64,000 nt of DNA from Steroidobacteraceae bacterium (GTDB lineage: Bacteria; Pseudomonadota; Gammaproteobacteria; Steroidobacterales; Steroidobacteraceae), in NCBI GenBank assembly GCA_019634915.1, contig JAHCAN010000015.1, forward strand, positions 1 to 64,000, given 5' to 3'. Made by a program: the position numbers and the translations under genes. Position 1 is the stretch's first letter. Each line of letters begins with the position of its first letter. The notes beneath the pieces were generated by a model. It was not told the origin of the DNA and ran no database searches. It saw nothing but the letters and a program-made list of their open reading frames with translations. Positions 20,731-32,080 of this stretch are shown here, piece after piece.

Positions 20731-21869
20731 GCCGGAGCGCCCCGCAGCCAGACGTCGATCAGCGCGAGCAGGCGCGTGTTCTCCTCCGGCCGGCCGACGG
20801 TGATGCGCAGATACTCCGCGAGACCGTAGTTGCCGACCGGGCGCACGATGACGCCGCCGCGCAGCAGCGCGTCGTTCAGCGCAGCGGCGCGCGCCGCGCT
20901 GCCGATGTGCGCGAGCACGAAATTGCCCGCCGAAGGCAGCACCGGCAGTCCGCGCGCGGCGAGCTCGCGTGCGAGGCGCGGCCGCTCGGCCGCGACCAGC
21001 GCCACCGAGCGCTCGATGTGCGCGCTGTCGGCGAGCGCCGCGCGCGCCCCCTCGAGTGCGATCGAATTGACGTTGAAGGGCTGGCGGATGCGGTTCAGCA
21101 CGTCGGCCACTTCCGGATGGCTCGCGGCAAAGCCGACGCGCAGCGCGGCGAGCCCGTAGGCCTTGGAGAAGGTGCGCACGACGGCGAGGTTCGGGTGGCT
21201 CCCGAGCCAGCGCAGTCCGTCGCCGCAACCGGCCTGCGCCGCATACTCGAAATAGGCCTCGTCGAGCACGACCAGCGTCGTGGCCGGCACGCGCGCGAGG
21301 AAGCGCTCGAGCGCAGCCGCCTCGAGCCAGGTGCCGGTCGGATTGTTCGGATTGGCGATGAAGACGAGCCGGGTCGCCGGCGTGACCGCCGCGAGCATCG
21401 CGTCGAGGTCATGGCCGAGCGGCATCGTCGCGTGCGTGGCCGGCAGCGCCGGCACGACCACCGCGCGTGCGCCGGTGGCCTGCACCGCGAGCGGGTACAC
21501 GGCGAAGCAGTACTGCGAATACACGGCCTCGGTGCCGGGTGTCAGGAAAGCCTCGGCCAGCAGCACCAGCACGTCGTTCGAGCCGTTGCCGAGCGTCAGC
21601 TGCGCCGGCGCGGCGCCGAGGCGCGCGGCGAGCGCCTGCTTGAGCGCGTGGCCGCCGCCGTCGGGATAGACCCAGGCTTCGGCGAGCGCCGCCTGCATCG
21701 CCGCGATGGCCGCCGGGCTCGCGCCGAGCGGGTTCTCGTTCGAGGCGAGCTTGATGATGTCCGTGAGGCCGAGCTCGCGCGCGAGCTCGCTGACCGGCTT
21801 GCCCGGCGTGTACGGCGCGATGTGCCGGACGCTGTCGCTCGCCAGTGCCCCCGGATGCGGCTCGCTCAC
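20727..21869 (-). CDS. hisC: Histidinol-phosphate aminotransferase
   Basis: 380 residues, PLP-dependent fold type I. KLASNENPLGASP, ANPNNPTGTW, LDEAYFEYA and RTFSKAYGLAALRVGF (PLP lysine in SKAYG) are typical of HisC. The usual role is the imidazole-acetol-phosphate transamination of histidine synthesis, but in this location between pheA and aroA it may also transaminate aromatic oxo-acids. The start is GTG at 21869, overlapping the pheA stop as GTGA. Confidence 0.93.
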   Translation of the reverse strand: MSEPHPGALASDSVRHIAPYTPGKPVSELARELGLTDIIKLASNENPLGASPAAIAAMQAALAEAWVYPDGGGHALKQALAARLGAAPAQLTLGNGSNDVLVLLAEAFLTPGTEAVYSQYCFAVYPLAVQATGARAVVVPALPATHATMPLGHDLDAMLAAVTPATRLVFIANPNNPTGTWLEAAALERFLARVPATTLVVLDEAYFEYAAQAGCGDGLRWLGSHPNLAVVRTFSKAYGLAALRVGFAASHPEVADVLNRIRQPFNVNSIALEGARAALADSAHIERSVALVAAERPRLARELAARGLPVLPSAGNFVLAHIGSAARAAALNDALLRGGVIVRPVGNYGLAEYLRITVGRPEENTRLLALIDVWLRGAPA

Positions 21870-23071
21870 AGGATCGCCCGCGGATAGGCGCCGAGCACGC
21901 GAAACAGCGACGCGCGCTTCTTCAGGCTCGCGAGCGCCTTCGCGATCCGCGGCTCCTGCGCATGCCCCTCGATGTCGAGGAAGAACACGTAGTCCCACTT
22001 GCCGCGGCCCGAGGGCCGCGATTCGATGCGCGTGACGTTGATGCGGTGCTTCGCGAGCGGCTCGAGCAGCCGGTACAGCGCGCCCGGCGCGTCGGTGTGC
22101 CCGCCCGAGACGATCAGCGTGGTGCGATCGACGCCGCTCGGCGCGAACAGCTTGCGGCCGATCACGAGAAAGCGCGTCGTGTTGTCGGGGCGGTCCTCGA
22201 TCTCGGCGGCGAGCACGTTGAGGCCGTAGACCTCGGCCGCCGTGTCGCCGGCGATCGCCGCGCTGTCCTTCTCGTCGCGCGCGCGCCGCGCGCCCTCGGC
22301 GTTGCTCGCGACCGGCACCAGCTCGACCTTCGGCAGGTACTCGCGCAGCCATTCGCGGCACTGCGCGAGCGCCTGCGGGTGCGAGCAGACACGCTTGATG
22401 CGGTGCAGGTCCGTCATGCGGCCCATCAGGAAGTGATGGATGCGCAGTTCGACTTCGCCGCAGATCAGCAACGGCGAGCCGAGGAAGCGGTCGAGCGTGT
22501 AGTTGACCGTGCCCTCGCTCGAATTCTCGATCGGCACGACGCCGAAATCGGCGCTGCCGGCCTCGACTTCATGGAACACGTCGTCGATCGACGGCAGCGC
22601 GAGCGCGCGCACCGAGTGCCCGAAGTGCTTCAGCACGGCGGCCTGCGTGAACGTGCCTTCCGGGCCGAGGAAGGCGATCTTGAGCGGCTCCTGCTGCGCG
22701 AGACAGGCCGACATGATCTCGCGAAAGAGCCGCAGCACCTCTTCATCGCGCAGCGGCCCCTTGTTGCGCTCGACGGCGCGGCGCAGCACCTGCGCTTCGC
22801 GCTCCGGGCGGTAGAAGTCGACGGTGTGTCCGTCGGCATGCTTCGAGATGCCGACCTGCTGCGCGAGGCTCGCGCGTTCGCTGATCAGCGCATGGATGCG
22901 CGCATCGACCTGGTCGATGCGCTCGCGCATGGCCTCGAGCGACGGCTTGTGCACGCCCGCGCCGCCTCGCGCACCCGCGCCGGTCCTGGCGCCCGCGCCG
23001 GCCTGCGGGCCCCGCACCGCCTGTCGCGCCTTCGGCGCCTTGCGCCCGCCGGCCGCCTTGCGTCCCGCCAT
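21866..23071 (-). CDS. pheA: Bifunctional chorismate mutase/prephenate dehydratase (P-protein)
   Basis: 401 residues. A chorismate mutase helix bundle (about residues 45-130, EAMRERIDQVDARIHALISE) is followed by prephenate dehydratase (KIAFLGPEGTFTQAA, then VPIENSSEGTVNYTLD) and a C-terminal ACT domain (GALYRLLEPLAKHRINVTRIESRPS) that would sense phenylalanine. The ATG at 23071 has a strong AAGGGGGG site and adds a roughly 40-residue Ala/Gly/Arg/Lys tail not needed for the fold; a GTG at 22954 would remove it. Confidence 0.94.
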   Translation of the reverse strand: MAGRKAAGGRKAPKARQAVRGPQAGAGARTGAGARGGAGVHKPSLEAMRERIDQVDARIHALISERASLAQQVGISKHADGHTVDFYRPEREAQVLRRAVERNKGPLRDEEVLRLFREIMSACLAQQEPLKIAFLGPEGTFTQAAVLKHFGHSVRALALPSIDDVFHEVEAGSADFGVVPIENSSEGTVNYTLDRFLGSPLLICGEVELRIHHFLMGRMTDLHRIKRVCSHPQALAQCREWLREYLPKVELVPVASNAEGARRARDEKDSAAIAGDTAAEVYGLNVLAAEIEDRPDNTTRFLVIGRKLFAPSGVDRTTLIVSGGHTDAPGALYRLLEPLAKHRINVTRIESRPSGRGKWDYVFFLDIEGHAQEPRIAKALASLKKRASLFRVLGAYPRAIL

Positions 23072-23089
23072 CAGCCGCCCCCCTTCAGA

Positions 23090-24259
23090 TCACAATACGC
23101 GCGCGGACAGGACCCCGTCGATCGCGCGGATGCTGTCGACGACGCCGGCCGGGATCGCGCCCTCGGCATCGATCAGCGTATACGCAAACTCGCCGCGCGA
23201 CTTGTTCAGCAGGTCGGCGATGTTGAGCTTCGCCGCGGCAAGGCAGGTCGAGATCTGGCCCACCATGTTCGGCACGTTGCTGTTGGCGATCGCGATGCGC
23301 GAGGTGCCCGGCGTGCGCGACAGCACCGCCTCCGGGAAGTTGACGCAGTTGCGCAGGTTGCCCCGCTCGAGGAATTCGCGCAGCGTTTCGGCCGCCATCA
23401 CCGCACAGTTCTCCTCGGCCTCGCCGGTCGAGGCGCCCAGGTGCGGCAGCGCGACCACCTTCGGATGGGCCTTCAGTGCATTGTTCGGGAAGTCGCAGAC
23501 ATAGGCACGCAGGTGGCCGGCATCGAGCGAGGCCAGCACGGCCGCGTCGTCGACGATCGGCGCGCGCGCGAAATTGAGCAGCACGCCGCCCGAGCGCATC
23601 AGGCCGATGCGGGTGGCGTTGACGAGGCCACGGGTCTCCGCGTTCAGCGGCACGTGCACGCTGACGATGTCGGCGCGCGCGAACAGGTCATCGAGGGACA
23701 GCGCCTGCTCGACGCTCGACGACAGCTGCCAGGCACGCTGCACGGTGATCTGCGGATCGTAGCCGAGCACCTTCATGCCGAGGCCGAGCGCCGAGTTCGC
23801 CACTTCGACGCCGATCGCACCGAGCCCGACGACGCCGAGCGTGCGCCCCGGCAGCTCGAAGCCGACGAAGGCCTTCTTGCCCTTCTCGACCGCCACGTCG
23901 ATGGCCTTGTCGTCGCCTTCGACGTGCCGCGCGAAATCCCAGGCCGCGCAGATGTTGCGCGCGGCGAGCAGCATGCCGGCGAGCACGAGCTCCTTGACCG
24001 CGTTGGCGTTGGCGCCCGGAGCATTGAACACCGGGATGCCGCGCTTCGACAGCGCCGCGACCGGGATGTTGTTGACGCCGGCCCCGGCGCGGCCGACCGC
24101 GAGCACGCTGTCGGGAATGGTGAGCGCATGCATGTCGGCCGAGCGCACCAGGATCGCGTCGGGCCGCGTCATGTCGGAGGCGACTTCGTAATTCTCGCGC
24201 GACAGCCGCTCGAGGCCCTTGACGCTGATGTTGTTGAGCGTCTGGATGCGGAACTTCAT
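23090..24259 (-). CDS. serA: D-3-phosphoglycerate dehydrogenase
   Basis: 389 residues: NAD-dependent oxidation of 3-phosphoglycerate, the first step of serine synthesis. The Rossmann motif is LGVVGLGAIGVEVA; catalytic region LPHLGASTGEAEENCA carries the His/Glu site; a C-terminal ACT-like region (ISTCLAAAKLNIADLLNKSR) could give serine feedback. It overlaps the serC stop by ATGA, so serC and serA, consecutive enzymes of one pathway, are co-translated. The length fits the short SerA form. Confidence 0.94.
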   Translation of the reverse strand: MKFRIQTLNNISVKGLERLSRENYEVASDMTRPDAILVRSADMHALTIPDSVLAVGRAGAGVNNIPVAALSKRGIPVFNAPGANANAVKELVLAGMLLAARNICAAWDFARHVEGDDKAIDVAVEKGKKAFVGFELPGRTLGVVGLGAIGVEVANSALGLGMKVLGYDPQITVQRAWQLSSSVEQALSLDDLFARADIVSVHVPLNAETRGLVNATRIGLMRSGGVLLNFARAPIVDDAAVLASLDAGHLRAYVCDFPNNALKAHPKVVALPHLGASTGEAEENCAVMAAETLREFLERGNLRNCVNFPEAVLSRTPGTSRIAIANSNVPNMVGQISTCLAAAKLNIADLLNKSRGEFAYTLIDAEGAIPAGVVDSIRAIDGVLSARVL

Positions 24260-25335
24260 GGATGGCGGCCCTGGAAATCCTTCATGAACGCGATCAGGGC
24301 ATCCACGCCCTCGATCGGCATCGCGTTGTAGATCGACGCGCGGAAGCCGCCGACCGAGCGATGACCCTCGAGATTGACGAGCCCGGCCTCGCGCGCGCCG
24401 GCCAGGAAGGTCTTCTCGAGCCCCGGATCCGGGATCGTGAACGGCACGTTCATCCACGAGCGCGCATTGGCCGCGACCGGATTGCGGTAGTAACCCGACG
24501 CCTCGATCGCCGCGTACAGCCGCTCGGCCTTGGCGCGGTTCCTCGCCGCGATCGCCCCGAGACCGCCCTGCTTCTTCAGCCATTTGAACACGAGGCCCGC
24601 GAAATACCAGCCGAAGGTCGGCGGCGTGTTGAGCATCGAGCCGTTGTCGGCCATCGCCTTGTAGTCCCAGACCGTCGGCACGCCGTCGCGCGCCCTGCCG
24701 ATCAGGTCCTCGCGCACGATCACGACGACGAGGCCCGACGGCCCGATGTTCTTCTGCGCGCCGGCGTAGACCAGGCCGAACTTCGACACGTCGAGCGGGC
24801 GCGAGAGGATCGTCGAGGAGAAGTCGCCGACCAGCGGCACATCGCCGGTGGCCGGCACGTAGGGAAACTCGACGCCGCCGATCGTCTCGTTCGGCGTGTA
24901 GTGCACGTAGGCCGCGCCCGGCGTCAGCCGCAGCGCTCCCTGCTCCGGCACGGTGCTGTAGTGGCTCGCGGCCTCATCCGCCGCGACGTTCACTTTCGCG
25001 TGACGCTTCGCCTCGCCGATCGCCTTCTTCGACCACGCGCCGGTATTGACGTAGTCGACGACCGAGTCGGCGCGCGCGAGATTGAGCGGGATCGCCGCGA
25101 ACTGGCCGGTCGCGCCGCCCTGCAGGAACAGGACCTTGTAGTGGGCGGGAATCGCGAGCAGCTCGCGCAGATCGGCCTCGGCCTCCTCCGCGACGGCGAC
25201 GAACGCCTTGCTGCGGTGACTGACTTCCATCACCGACATGCCGCTGCCGCGCCAGTCGGTCATCTCTGCCTGGGCCTGTTCGAGAACTTCCAGGGGCAGC
25301 GTGGCTGGCCCCGCTGCGAAATTGAATACGCGCAC
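24256..25335 (-). CDS. serC: Phosphoserine aminotransferase
   Basis: 359 residues, PLP enzyme that converts 3-phosphohydroxypyruvate to phosphoserine (also needed for pyridoxine synthesis). The N-terminus RVFNFAAGPATLPLEVLEQA and the PLP lysine region VYAGAQKNIGPSGLVVVIV are diagnostic. The start is GTG at 25335, only 10 bases after a strong hairpin and with no clear free ribosome site. It heads the serC-serA-pheA-hisC-aroA-cmk unit, 38 bases downstream of gyrA. Confidence 0.95.
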   Translation of the reverse strand: MRVFNFAAGPATLPLEVLEQAQAEMTDWRGSGMSVMEVSHRSKAFVAVAEEAEADLRELLAIPAHYKVLFLQGGATGQFAAIPLNLARADSVVDYVNTGAWSKKAIGEAKRHAKVNVAADEAASHYSTVPEQGALRLTPGAAYVHYTPNETIGGVEFPYVPATGDVPLVGDFSSTILSRPLDVSKFGLVYAGAQKNIGPSGLVVVIVREDLIGRARDGVPTVWDYKAMADNGSMLNTPPTFGWYFAGLVFKWLKKQGGLGAIAARNRAKAERLYAAIEASGYYRNPVAANARSWMNVPFTIPDPGLEKTFLAGAREAGLVNLEGHRSVGGFRASIYNAMPIEGVDALIAFMKDFQGRHP

Positions 25336-25345
25336 GAGCTTGCTT

Positions 25346-25368
25346 TCGAGGGGAAAGGAACCCCTCGA
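25346..25368 (-). other. Hairpin between gyrA and serC
   Basis: A perfect 8-bp stem (arms 25361-25368 and 25346-25353) with a seven-base loop lies between the gyrA stop and the serC GTG. In the transcribed (minus) direction the stem is followed by AAAGC rather than T residues, so it is not a standard intrinsic terminator. It may set serC translation or protect an mRNA end. Confidence 0.5.
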
Positions 25369-25373
25369 TTTTA

Positions 25374-27965
<2,592 letters not shown>

Positions 27966-28001
27966 GCAGATAGAGCGGATTCGACGAGCCTGAAAGCGGA
28001 A

Positions 28002-28010
28002 ATTTTAGCA
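28002..28010 (-). promoter_or_regulatory. Extended -10 promoter of gyrA
   Basis: On the minus strand the sequence TGC-TAAAAT (28010-28002) is an extended -10 element, about 36 bases before the gyrA ATG. A TTGACG lies upstream but only 13 bases away, too close for a normal -35, so recognition probably depends on the TG extension. Confidence 0.5.
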
Positions 28011-28062
28011 CAACTGCGCCCGTCAAACCCCCATTTCCGGGGCACCGGGCAGGCCGCCCCGA

Positions 28063-28068
28063 TATACT
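28063..28068 (+). promoter_or_regulatory. -10 box of mtaD, placed for a nearly leaderless transcript
   Basis: TATACT ends ten bases before the mtaD ATG at 28079. Transcription would begin about four bases before the start codon. No good -35 and no Shine-Dalgarno sequence are visible. Confidence 0.4.
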
Positions 28069-28078
28069 TTGCGCACCG

Positions 28079-29416
28079 ATGCAAACGCTCGATCTGCTCG
28101 TCGAAGCCCGCTGGGTCCTGACCATGGACGGCACCACCGTGCACGAGCATGCCGCGGTCGCGATCGATCGCGGGCGGATCGTCGCGGTGGGCCCGGCAGC
28201 GCAGCTCGCAGCGCGCTACGCACCGCGCGAGCGCCTCTCCCGCCCGCAGCACGCGCTGCTGCCCGGGCTCGTCAACGCGCACACGCACGCGGCGATGACG
28301 CTGCTGCGCGGCCTGCCGATCCGCGGCCCGCTGATGCAGTGGCTCAACGAGACGATCTGGCCGATCGAACGGCGCTGCGTCAGCGCGCAGTTCGTGCGCA
28401 GCGGCACGCGGCTCGCGATGGCCGAGATGCTGCGCGCCGGCATCACCTGCTTCGCCGACATGTATTTCTTTCCCGAGGAAGTCGCGCGGCTCGCGCGCGA
28501 GCACCACCTGCGCGTCGTCATCGGCCTGCCGATCGTCGATGCGCGCACGCCGTGGGCGGCCGATGCCGACGAGCATCTCGACAAGGCGGCGCGGCTCTGG
28601 GACGAGTATCGCGGCGACCCGCTGATCCTGCCGTGCTTCGCGCCGCACTCGCCGTACGCAGTGCGTCGCGACACCTTCACCCGCCTGCGGCGGCTGGTCG
28701 ACCAGCTCGACGCGCCGCTCGCGATGCACCTGCACGAGACGCAGACCGAGGTGCAGGACAGCGTCGCCGCGCACGGCGAGCGGCCGCTGTCGTGGCTCGC
28801 CGACGAGGGCCTGCTGCGCCCGGGCTTCGTCGCGGTGCACATGTGCTGGCTCACCGACGAGGACATCGAACTCGCCGCGCGCTCGGGCCTGTCGGTCGCG
28901 CACTGTCCGCAGTCGAACCAGCGGCTCGGCAGCGGCCGCTGCCCGGTCGATGCGCTGCGCGTGGCCGGCGTCAACGTCGCGCTCGGCACCGACGGCGCGG
29001 CAAGCGTCGGCGCGCTCGACATCCTCGCCGAGGCGCGCGCGGCCTGCCTGCTCGCGAGCCTCGGCGCGCAGAACCCGCGTTTGCTCGCGGCGCACGAGGC
29101 GCTCGCGATGGCGACCATCGGCGGCGCGCAGGCGCTCGGCCTCGCCGACGAGATCGGCACGCTGACGCCAGGCAAGGCTGCTGACCTCATCTGCATCGAC
29201 CTGTCGGCTCCGGCCTGCCAGCCGCCCGGCGAGCTGGCCGACACGATCGTCTTCGCGGCCGGTCGCGACGCGGTCAGCGATGTCTGGGTCAACGGCCGCG
29301 CGATGCTGCGCGACCGGCAGCTGCCCGGTTTCGACCCGGCGGAGCTCGACGCGATCGGCGCGAGCGCCGCCGCGCTGACGGCGCCGGGCGCAGTGCCGGC
29401 GGGATACGCCGCATGA
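28079..29416 (+). CDS. mtaD: TRZ/ATZ-family hydrolase: 5'-methylthioadenosine/S-adenosylhomocysteine deaminase
   Basis: 445 residues, amidohydrolase fold with one catalytic metal. NAHTHAAMTLLRG (metal HxH), MHLHETQTE, VAHCPQSN and LGTDGAAS are the family metal and catalytic motifs. In Pseudomonas the homologue next to ubiG deaminates methylthioadenosine; the same neighbourhood here supports that role. It starts a run of coupled genes: its stop overlaps the ubiG ATG (ATGA). Confidence 0.9.
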   Translation: MQTLDLLVEARWVLTMDGTTVHEHAAVAIDRGRIVAVGPAAQLAARYAPRERLSRPQHALLPGLVNAHTHAAMTLLRGLPIRGPLMQWLNETIWPIERRCVSAQFVRSGTRLAMAEMLRAGITCFADMYFFPEEVARLAREHHLRVVIGLPIVDARTPWAADADEHLDKAARLWDEYRGDPLILPCFAPHSPYAVRRDTFTRLRRLVDQLDAPLAMHLHETQTEVQDSVAAHGERPLSWLADEGLLRPGFVAVHMCWLTDEDIELAARSGLSVAHCPQSNQRLGSGRCPVDALRVAGVNVALGTDGAASVGALDILAEARAACLLASLGAQNPRLLAAHEALAMATIGGAQALGLADEIGTLTPGKAADLICIDLSAPACQPPGELADTIVFAAGRDAVSDVWVNGRAMLRDRQLPGFDPAELDAIGASAAALTAPGAVPAGYAA

Positions 29417-30141
29417 GCGCCACGGCACACCCGGCGGCGTCGGCCGACCAGGCCGAGCTCGCGAAATTCGATGCGCTCGCGCATCGCTTCTGGGACCCGC
29501 GCGGCGAGTTTCGCCCGCTGCATCGCCTCAATCCGTTGCGGCTGCAGTTCGTCGCCGCGCGCACCGCGCTCGCCGGCGCGCGCGTGCTCGACGTCGGCTG
29601 CGGCGGCGGGCTGCTCGCCGAGTCGCTGGCCGCGGCCGGCGCGCAGGTCACCGCGATCGATCTTGCGCCGGCGATGATCGAAGTCGCCCGCCTGCATGCG
29701 ATCGAGCGCGGCGTCGCGATCGACTACCGTCTCGCCGGCGCCGGGGAGCTGCTCGCGGCCGGCGAGCCACCGTTCGACGCGATCTGCTGCATGGAAATGC
29801 TCGAGCACCTGCCCGACCCGGCAGCGCTGGTCGCGACGCTCGCACGGCTGCTGCGCCCCGGCGGCGACCTCTTCGTCTCGACGATCAACCGCAATGGCCG
29901 CTCGTTCGCGCTCGCAATCGTCGCCGCCGAGTACCTGCTGCGGCTGCTGCCGCGCGGCACGCACGAATACGAGCGCTTCGTGCGCCCGTCGGAGCTCGCG
30001 GCGATGGCACGCGCGGCGGGGCTTGCGCTGCAGGACCTTGCCGGCATCGACTACGACCCGTTCACGGAGCACTGCGCGCTCGGCGAAGACCCGTCGGTCA
30101 ACTATCTCGCGCATTTCCGCCGCGCGGGCGACGCGCCGTGA
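29413..30141 (+). CDS. ubiG: Bifunctional 2-polyprenyl-6-hydroxyphenol methylase/3-demethylubiquinol 3-O-methyltransferase
   Basis: 242 residues, a class I SAM methyltransferase that carries out both O-methylations of ubiquinone synthesis. SAM motif I is VLDVGCGGGLLAE; the UbiG-specific N-terminal FWDPRGEFRPLHRLNPLRL and the later TINRNGRSFALAIVAAEYLL match the family. It overlaps mtaD (ATGA) and mupP (GTGA). Confidence 0.96.
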   Translation: MSATAHPAASADQAELAKFDALAHRFWDPRGEFRPLHRLNPLRLQFVAARTALAGARVLDVGCGGGLLAESLAAAGAQVTAIDLAPAMIEVARLHAIERGVAIDYRLAGAGELLAAGEPPFDAICCMEMLEHLPDPAALVATLARLLRPGGDLFVSTINRNGRSFALAIVAAEYLLRLLPRGTHEYERFVRPSELAAMARAAGLALQDLAGIDYDPFTEHCALGEDPSVNYLAHFRRAGDAP

Positions 30142-30800
30142 ACGCCGCGGTCCGCGCCGTGCTGTTCGACCTCGACGGCACGCTGCTCGACACGGCGCCC
30201 GACATGGTCGGCGCGCTGAACACGCTGCGCGCCGAGGAAGGCCTCGCGCCGGTACCGTTCGCCGCGGCGCGGGCGCAGGTCTCGCACGGCTCGAGCGGCC
30301 TGATGCGCGTCGGCTTTCCGGACGCGATCGATGCCGGGCTCGAACGGCTGCGCGAGCGCTTCCTCGCGCTCTATCGCGGACGCCTCGCCGACGAAACACT
30401 GCTGTTCCCGGGCGGCGACCTGGTGCTCGAACATCTCGAGGCGGCGGCGTTGCCGTGGGGCGTCGTCACCAACAAGCCGGGCTGGCTTGCCGAGCCGCTG
30501 CTCGCCGCGCTCGGCCTCGACCGGCGCATGGCCTGCCTGGTCAGCGGCGACACGCTGCCCGAGCGCAAGCCGCATCCGCGGCCGCTGCTGCACGCCGCGC
30601 AGTCGATCGGTGTCGAGGCGGCGGCCTGCGTCTACGTCGGTGATGCGCTGCGCGACGTGCAGGCCGCGCGCGCGGCCGGCATGCGTCCGGTGGTCGCCTC
30701 CTTCGGCTACCTGAGCGACAGCGACGAGCACCGTCTGTGGCCGGCCGAGGCCTGGATCGACACGCCGGCCGAGCTGATCGGCTGGCTCGCGAACGCATGA
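30138..30800 (+). CDS. mupP: HAD phosphatase, N-acetylmuramic acid 6-phosphate phosphatase
   Basis: 220 residues of the HAD superfamily: nucleophile motif FDLDGTLLDT, Thr/Lys motifs in VVTNKPGW and RKPHPRPLL, and acidic motif VYVGDALRDVQAA. In Pseudomonas the gene right after ubiG is MupP of the peptidoglycan recycling (MurU) pathway rather than a true phosphoglycolate phosphatase; the identical position favours MupP, although AmgK/MurU are not in the window. The start is GTG at 30138, overlapping the ubiG stop. Confidence 0.88.
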   Translation: MNAAVRAVLFDLDGTLLDTAPDMVGALNTLRAEEGLAPVPFAAARAQVSHGSSGLMRVGFPDAIDAGLERLRERFLALYRGRLADETLLFPGGDLVLEHLEAAALPWGVVTNKPGWLAEPLLAALGLDRRMACLVSGDTLPERKPHPRPLLHAAQSIGVEAAACVYVGDALRDVQAARAAGMRPVVASFGYLSDSDEHRLWPAEAWIDTPAELIGWLANA

Positions 30801-32080
30801 GCGCCTCCGTCCTCATCGGCATCGCCTGCGGCGGCTTCGTCGTCGGCGCGCTGATCGGCTGGCTCGCCGGCCAGCTGCGCGCGGCGCGCCGCGCGGCCGA
30901 ACTGGGCGCCGCGCTCGAGGCCGCGAAGGCCCGCCAGCTGGCCGACGAGGAGCGCGCGCGCGCGCAGGTCGAGCTGCTCACGCAGAGCGAGGCGCGGCTG
31001 CGCGCGGCCTTCGACGAGTTGGCCTCGGAGTCGCTGCGCGCCAACAGCGAGGTGTTCCTCACGCTCGCGCGCGAGACCCTCGGCCGCGAGCAGGCGAGCG
31101 CCCAGGGCGTGATGAAGGAGCGCGAGAGCGCGTTCAACCAGCTGATCGAGCCGATACGCGCCGCGCTCGCGCGCACCGAGACCGAAGTGCAGACACTCGA
31201 GCGCGAGCGGCGCGAGGCCTTCAGCACGCTGCGCGCGCAGATCGAATCGCTGGCCGGCAGCCAGGCGCAGCTCGTGCGCGAGACGCGCAATCTCGCCACC
31301 GCGCTGCGCCGCCCCGAGGTGCGCGGTCGCTGGGGCGAGCTCACGCTGCGCCGCGTCGTCGAGCTCGCCGGGCTCGCGAATCACGCCGATTTCACCGAGC
31401 AGCTGCAGACCACGGGCCCCACCGGCGTGCTGCGCCCCGATCTCGTCGTGCACATGCCGGACGAGCGCGAACTGGTCGTCGATGCGAAGACGCCGCTCGA
31501 CGCCTATCTCGATGCGGTCGACGCCGACACCGACGACAGCCGCCGGGTCGCGCTGTCGCGCCACGCTCAGCAGGTCGAGGCGCGCGTGCGCGAGCTGGCC
31601 GGCAAGGCGTACTGGGCGCAGTTCGAACGCAGCCCCGAGTTCGCGGTGCTGTTCCTGCCCGGCGACCAGTTCCTGTCGGCCGCGCTCGCCGAGCGTCCCG
31701 ACCTGATCGACAACGCGCTGAAGCAGAGCGTCGTGATCGCGACGCCCTCGACGCTGATGGCGCTGCTGAAGGCGATCGCCTTCGGCTGGCGCCAGGCGCA
31801 GGTGGCGCAGAACGCCGCGCAGATCCGCGACCTCGGCCAGGAGCTGTACCGGCGGCTTGGCAATTTCTCGGGCCATCTCGCGAAGGTCGGCCAGCGCCTC
31901 GGCGGCGCGGTCGAGTCCTACAACAACGCGGTCGGCTCGCTCGAGCGCCAGGTGCTGCCGCAGGCGCGGCGCTTCACCGAACTCGGCGTCACCGCCGACG
32001 CGACGTTGCCCACTCTCGAGCCGGTCGAGCGCCTCGCACGCGAACCCGCGCCGCCGCCGGCCGGCACGGACGCGGAATGA
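30797..32080 (+). CDS. rmuC: DNA recombination protein RmuC homologue
   Basis: 427 residues. An N-terminal membrane helix (VLIGIACGGFVVGALIGWLAG), a long Ala/Glu/Arg coiled coil to about residue 165, and a RmuC core with a nuclease-like fold (LRPEVRGRWGELTLRRVVEL-type segment, then VVDAKTPLDAYLDAV). RmuC limits inversion at short inverted repeats and has recently been tied to DNA integrity and phage defence. It overlaps mupP and the next gene by ATGA. Confidence 0.92.
   Translation: MSASVLIGIACGGFVVGALIGWLAGQLRAARRAAELGAALEAAKARQLADEERARAQVELLTQSEARLRAAFDELASESLRANSEVFLTLARETLGREQASAQGVMKERESAFNQLIEPIRAALARTETEVQTLERERREAFSTLRAQIESLAGSQAQLVRETRNLATALRRPEVRGRWGELTLRRVVELAGLANHADFTEQLQTTGPTGVLRPDLVVHMPDERELVVDAKTPLDAYLDAVDADTDDSRRVALSRHAQQVEARVRELAGKAYWAQFERSPEFAVLFLPGDQFLSAALAERPDLIDNALKQSVVIATPSTLMALLKAIAFGWRQAQVAQNAAQIRDLGQELYRRLGNFSGHLAKVGQRLGGAVESYNNAVGSLERQVLPQARRFTELGVTADATLPTLEPVERLAREPAPPPAGTDAE

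Noticed and set aside
28002..28036. TTGACG plus TAAAAT as a conventional gyrA promoter
   Set aside because: Spacing is 13 bases; only the extended -10 element is kept.
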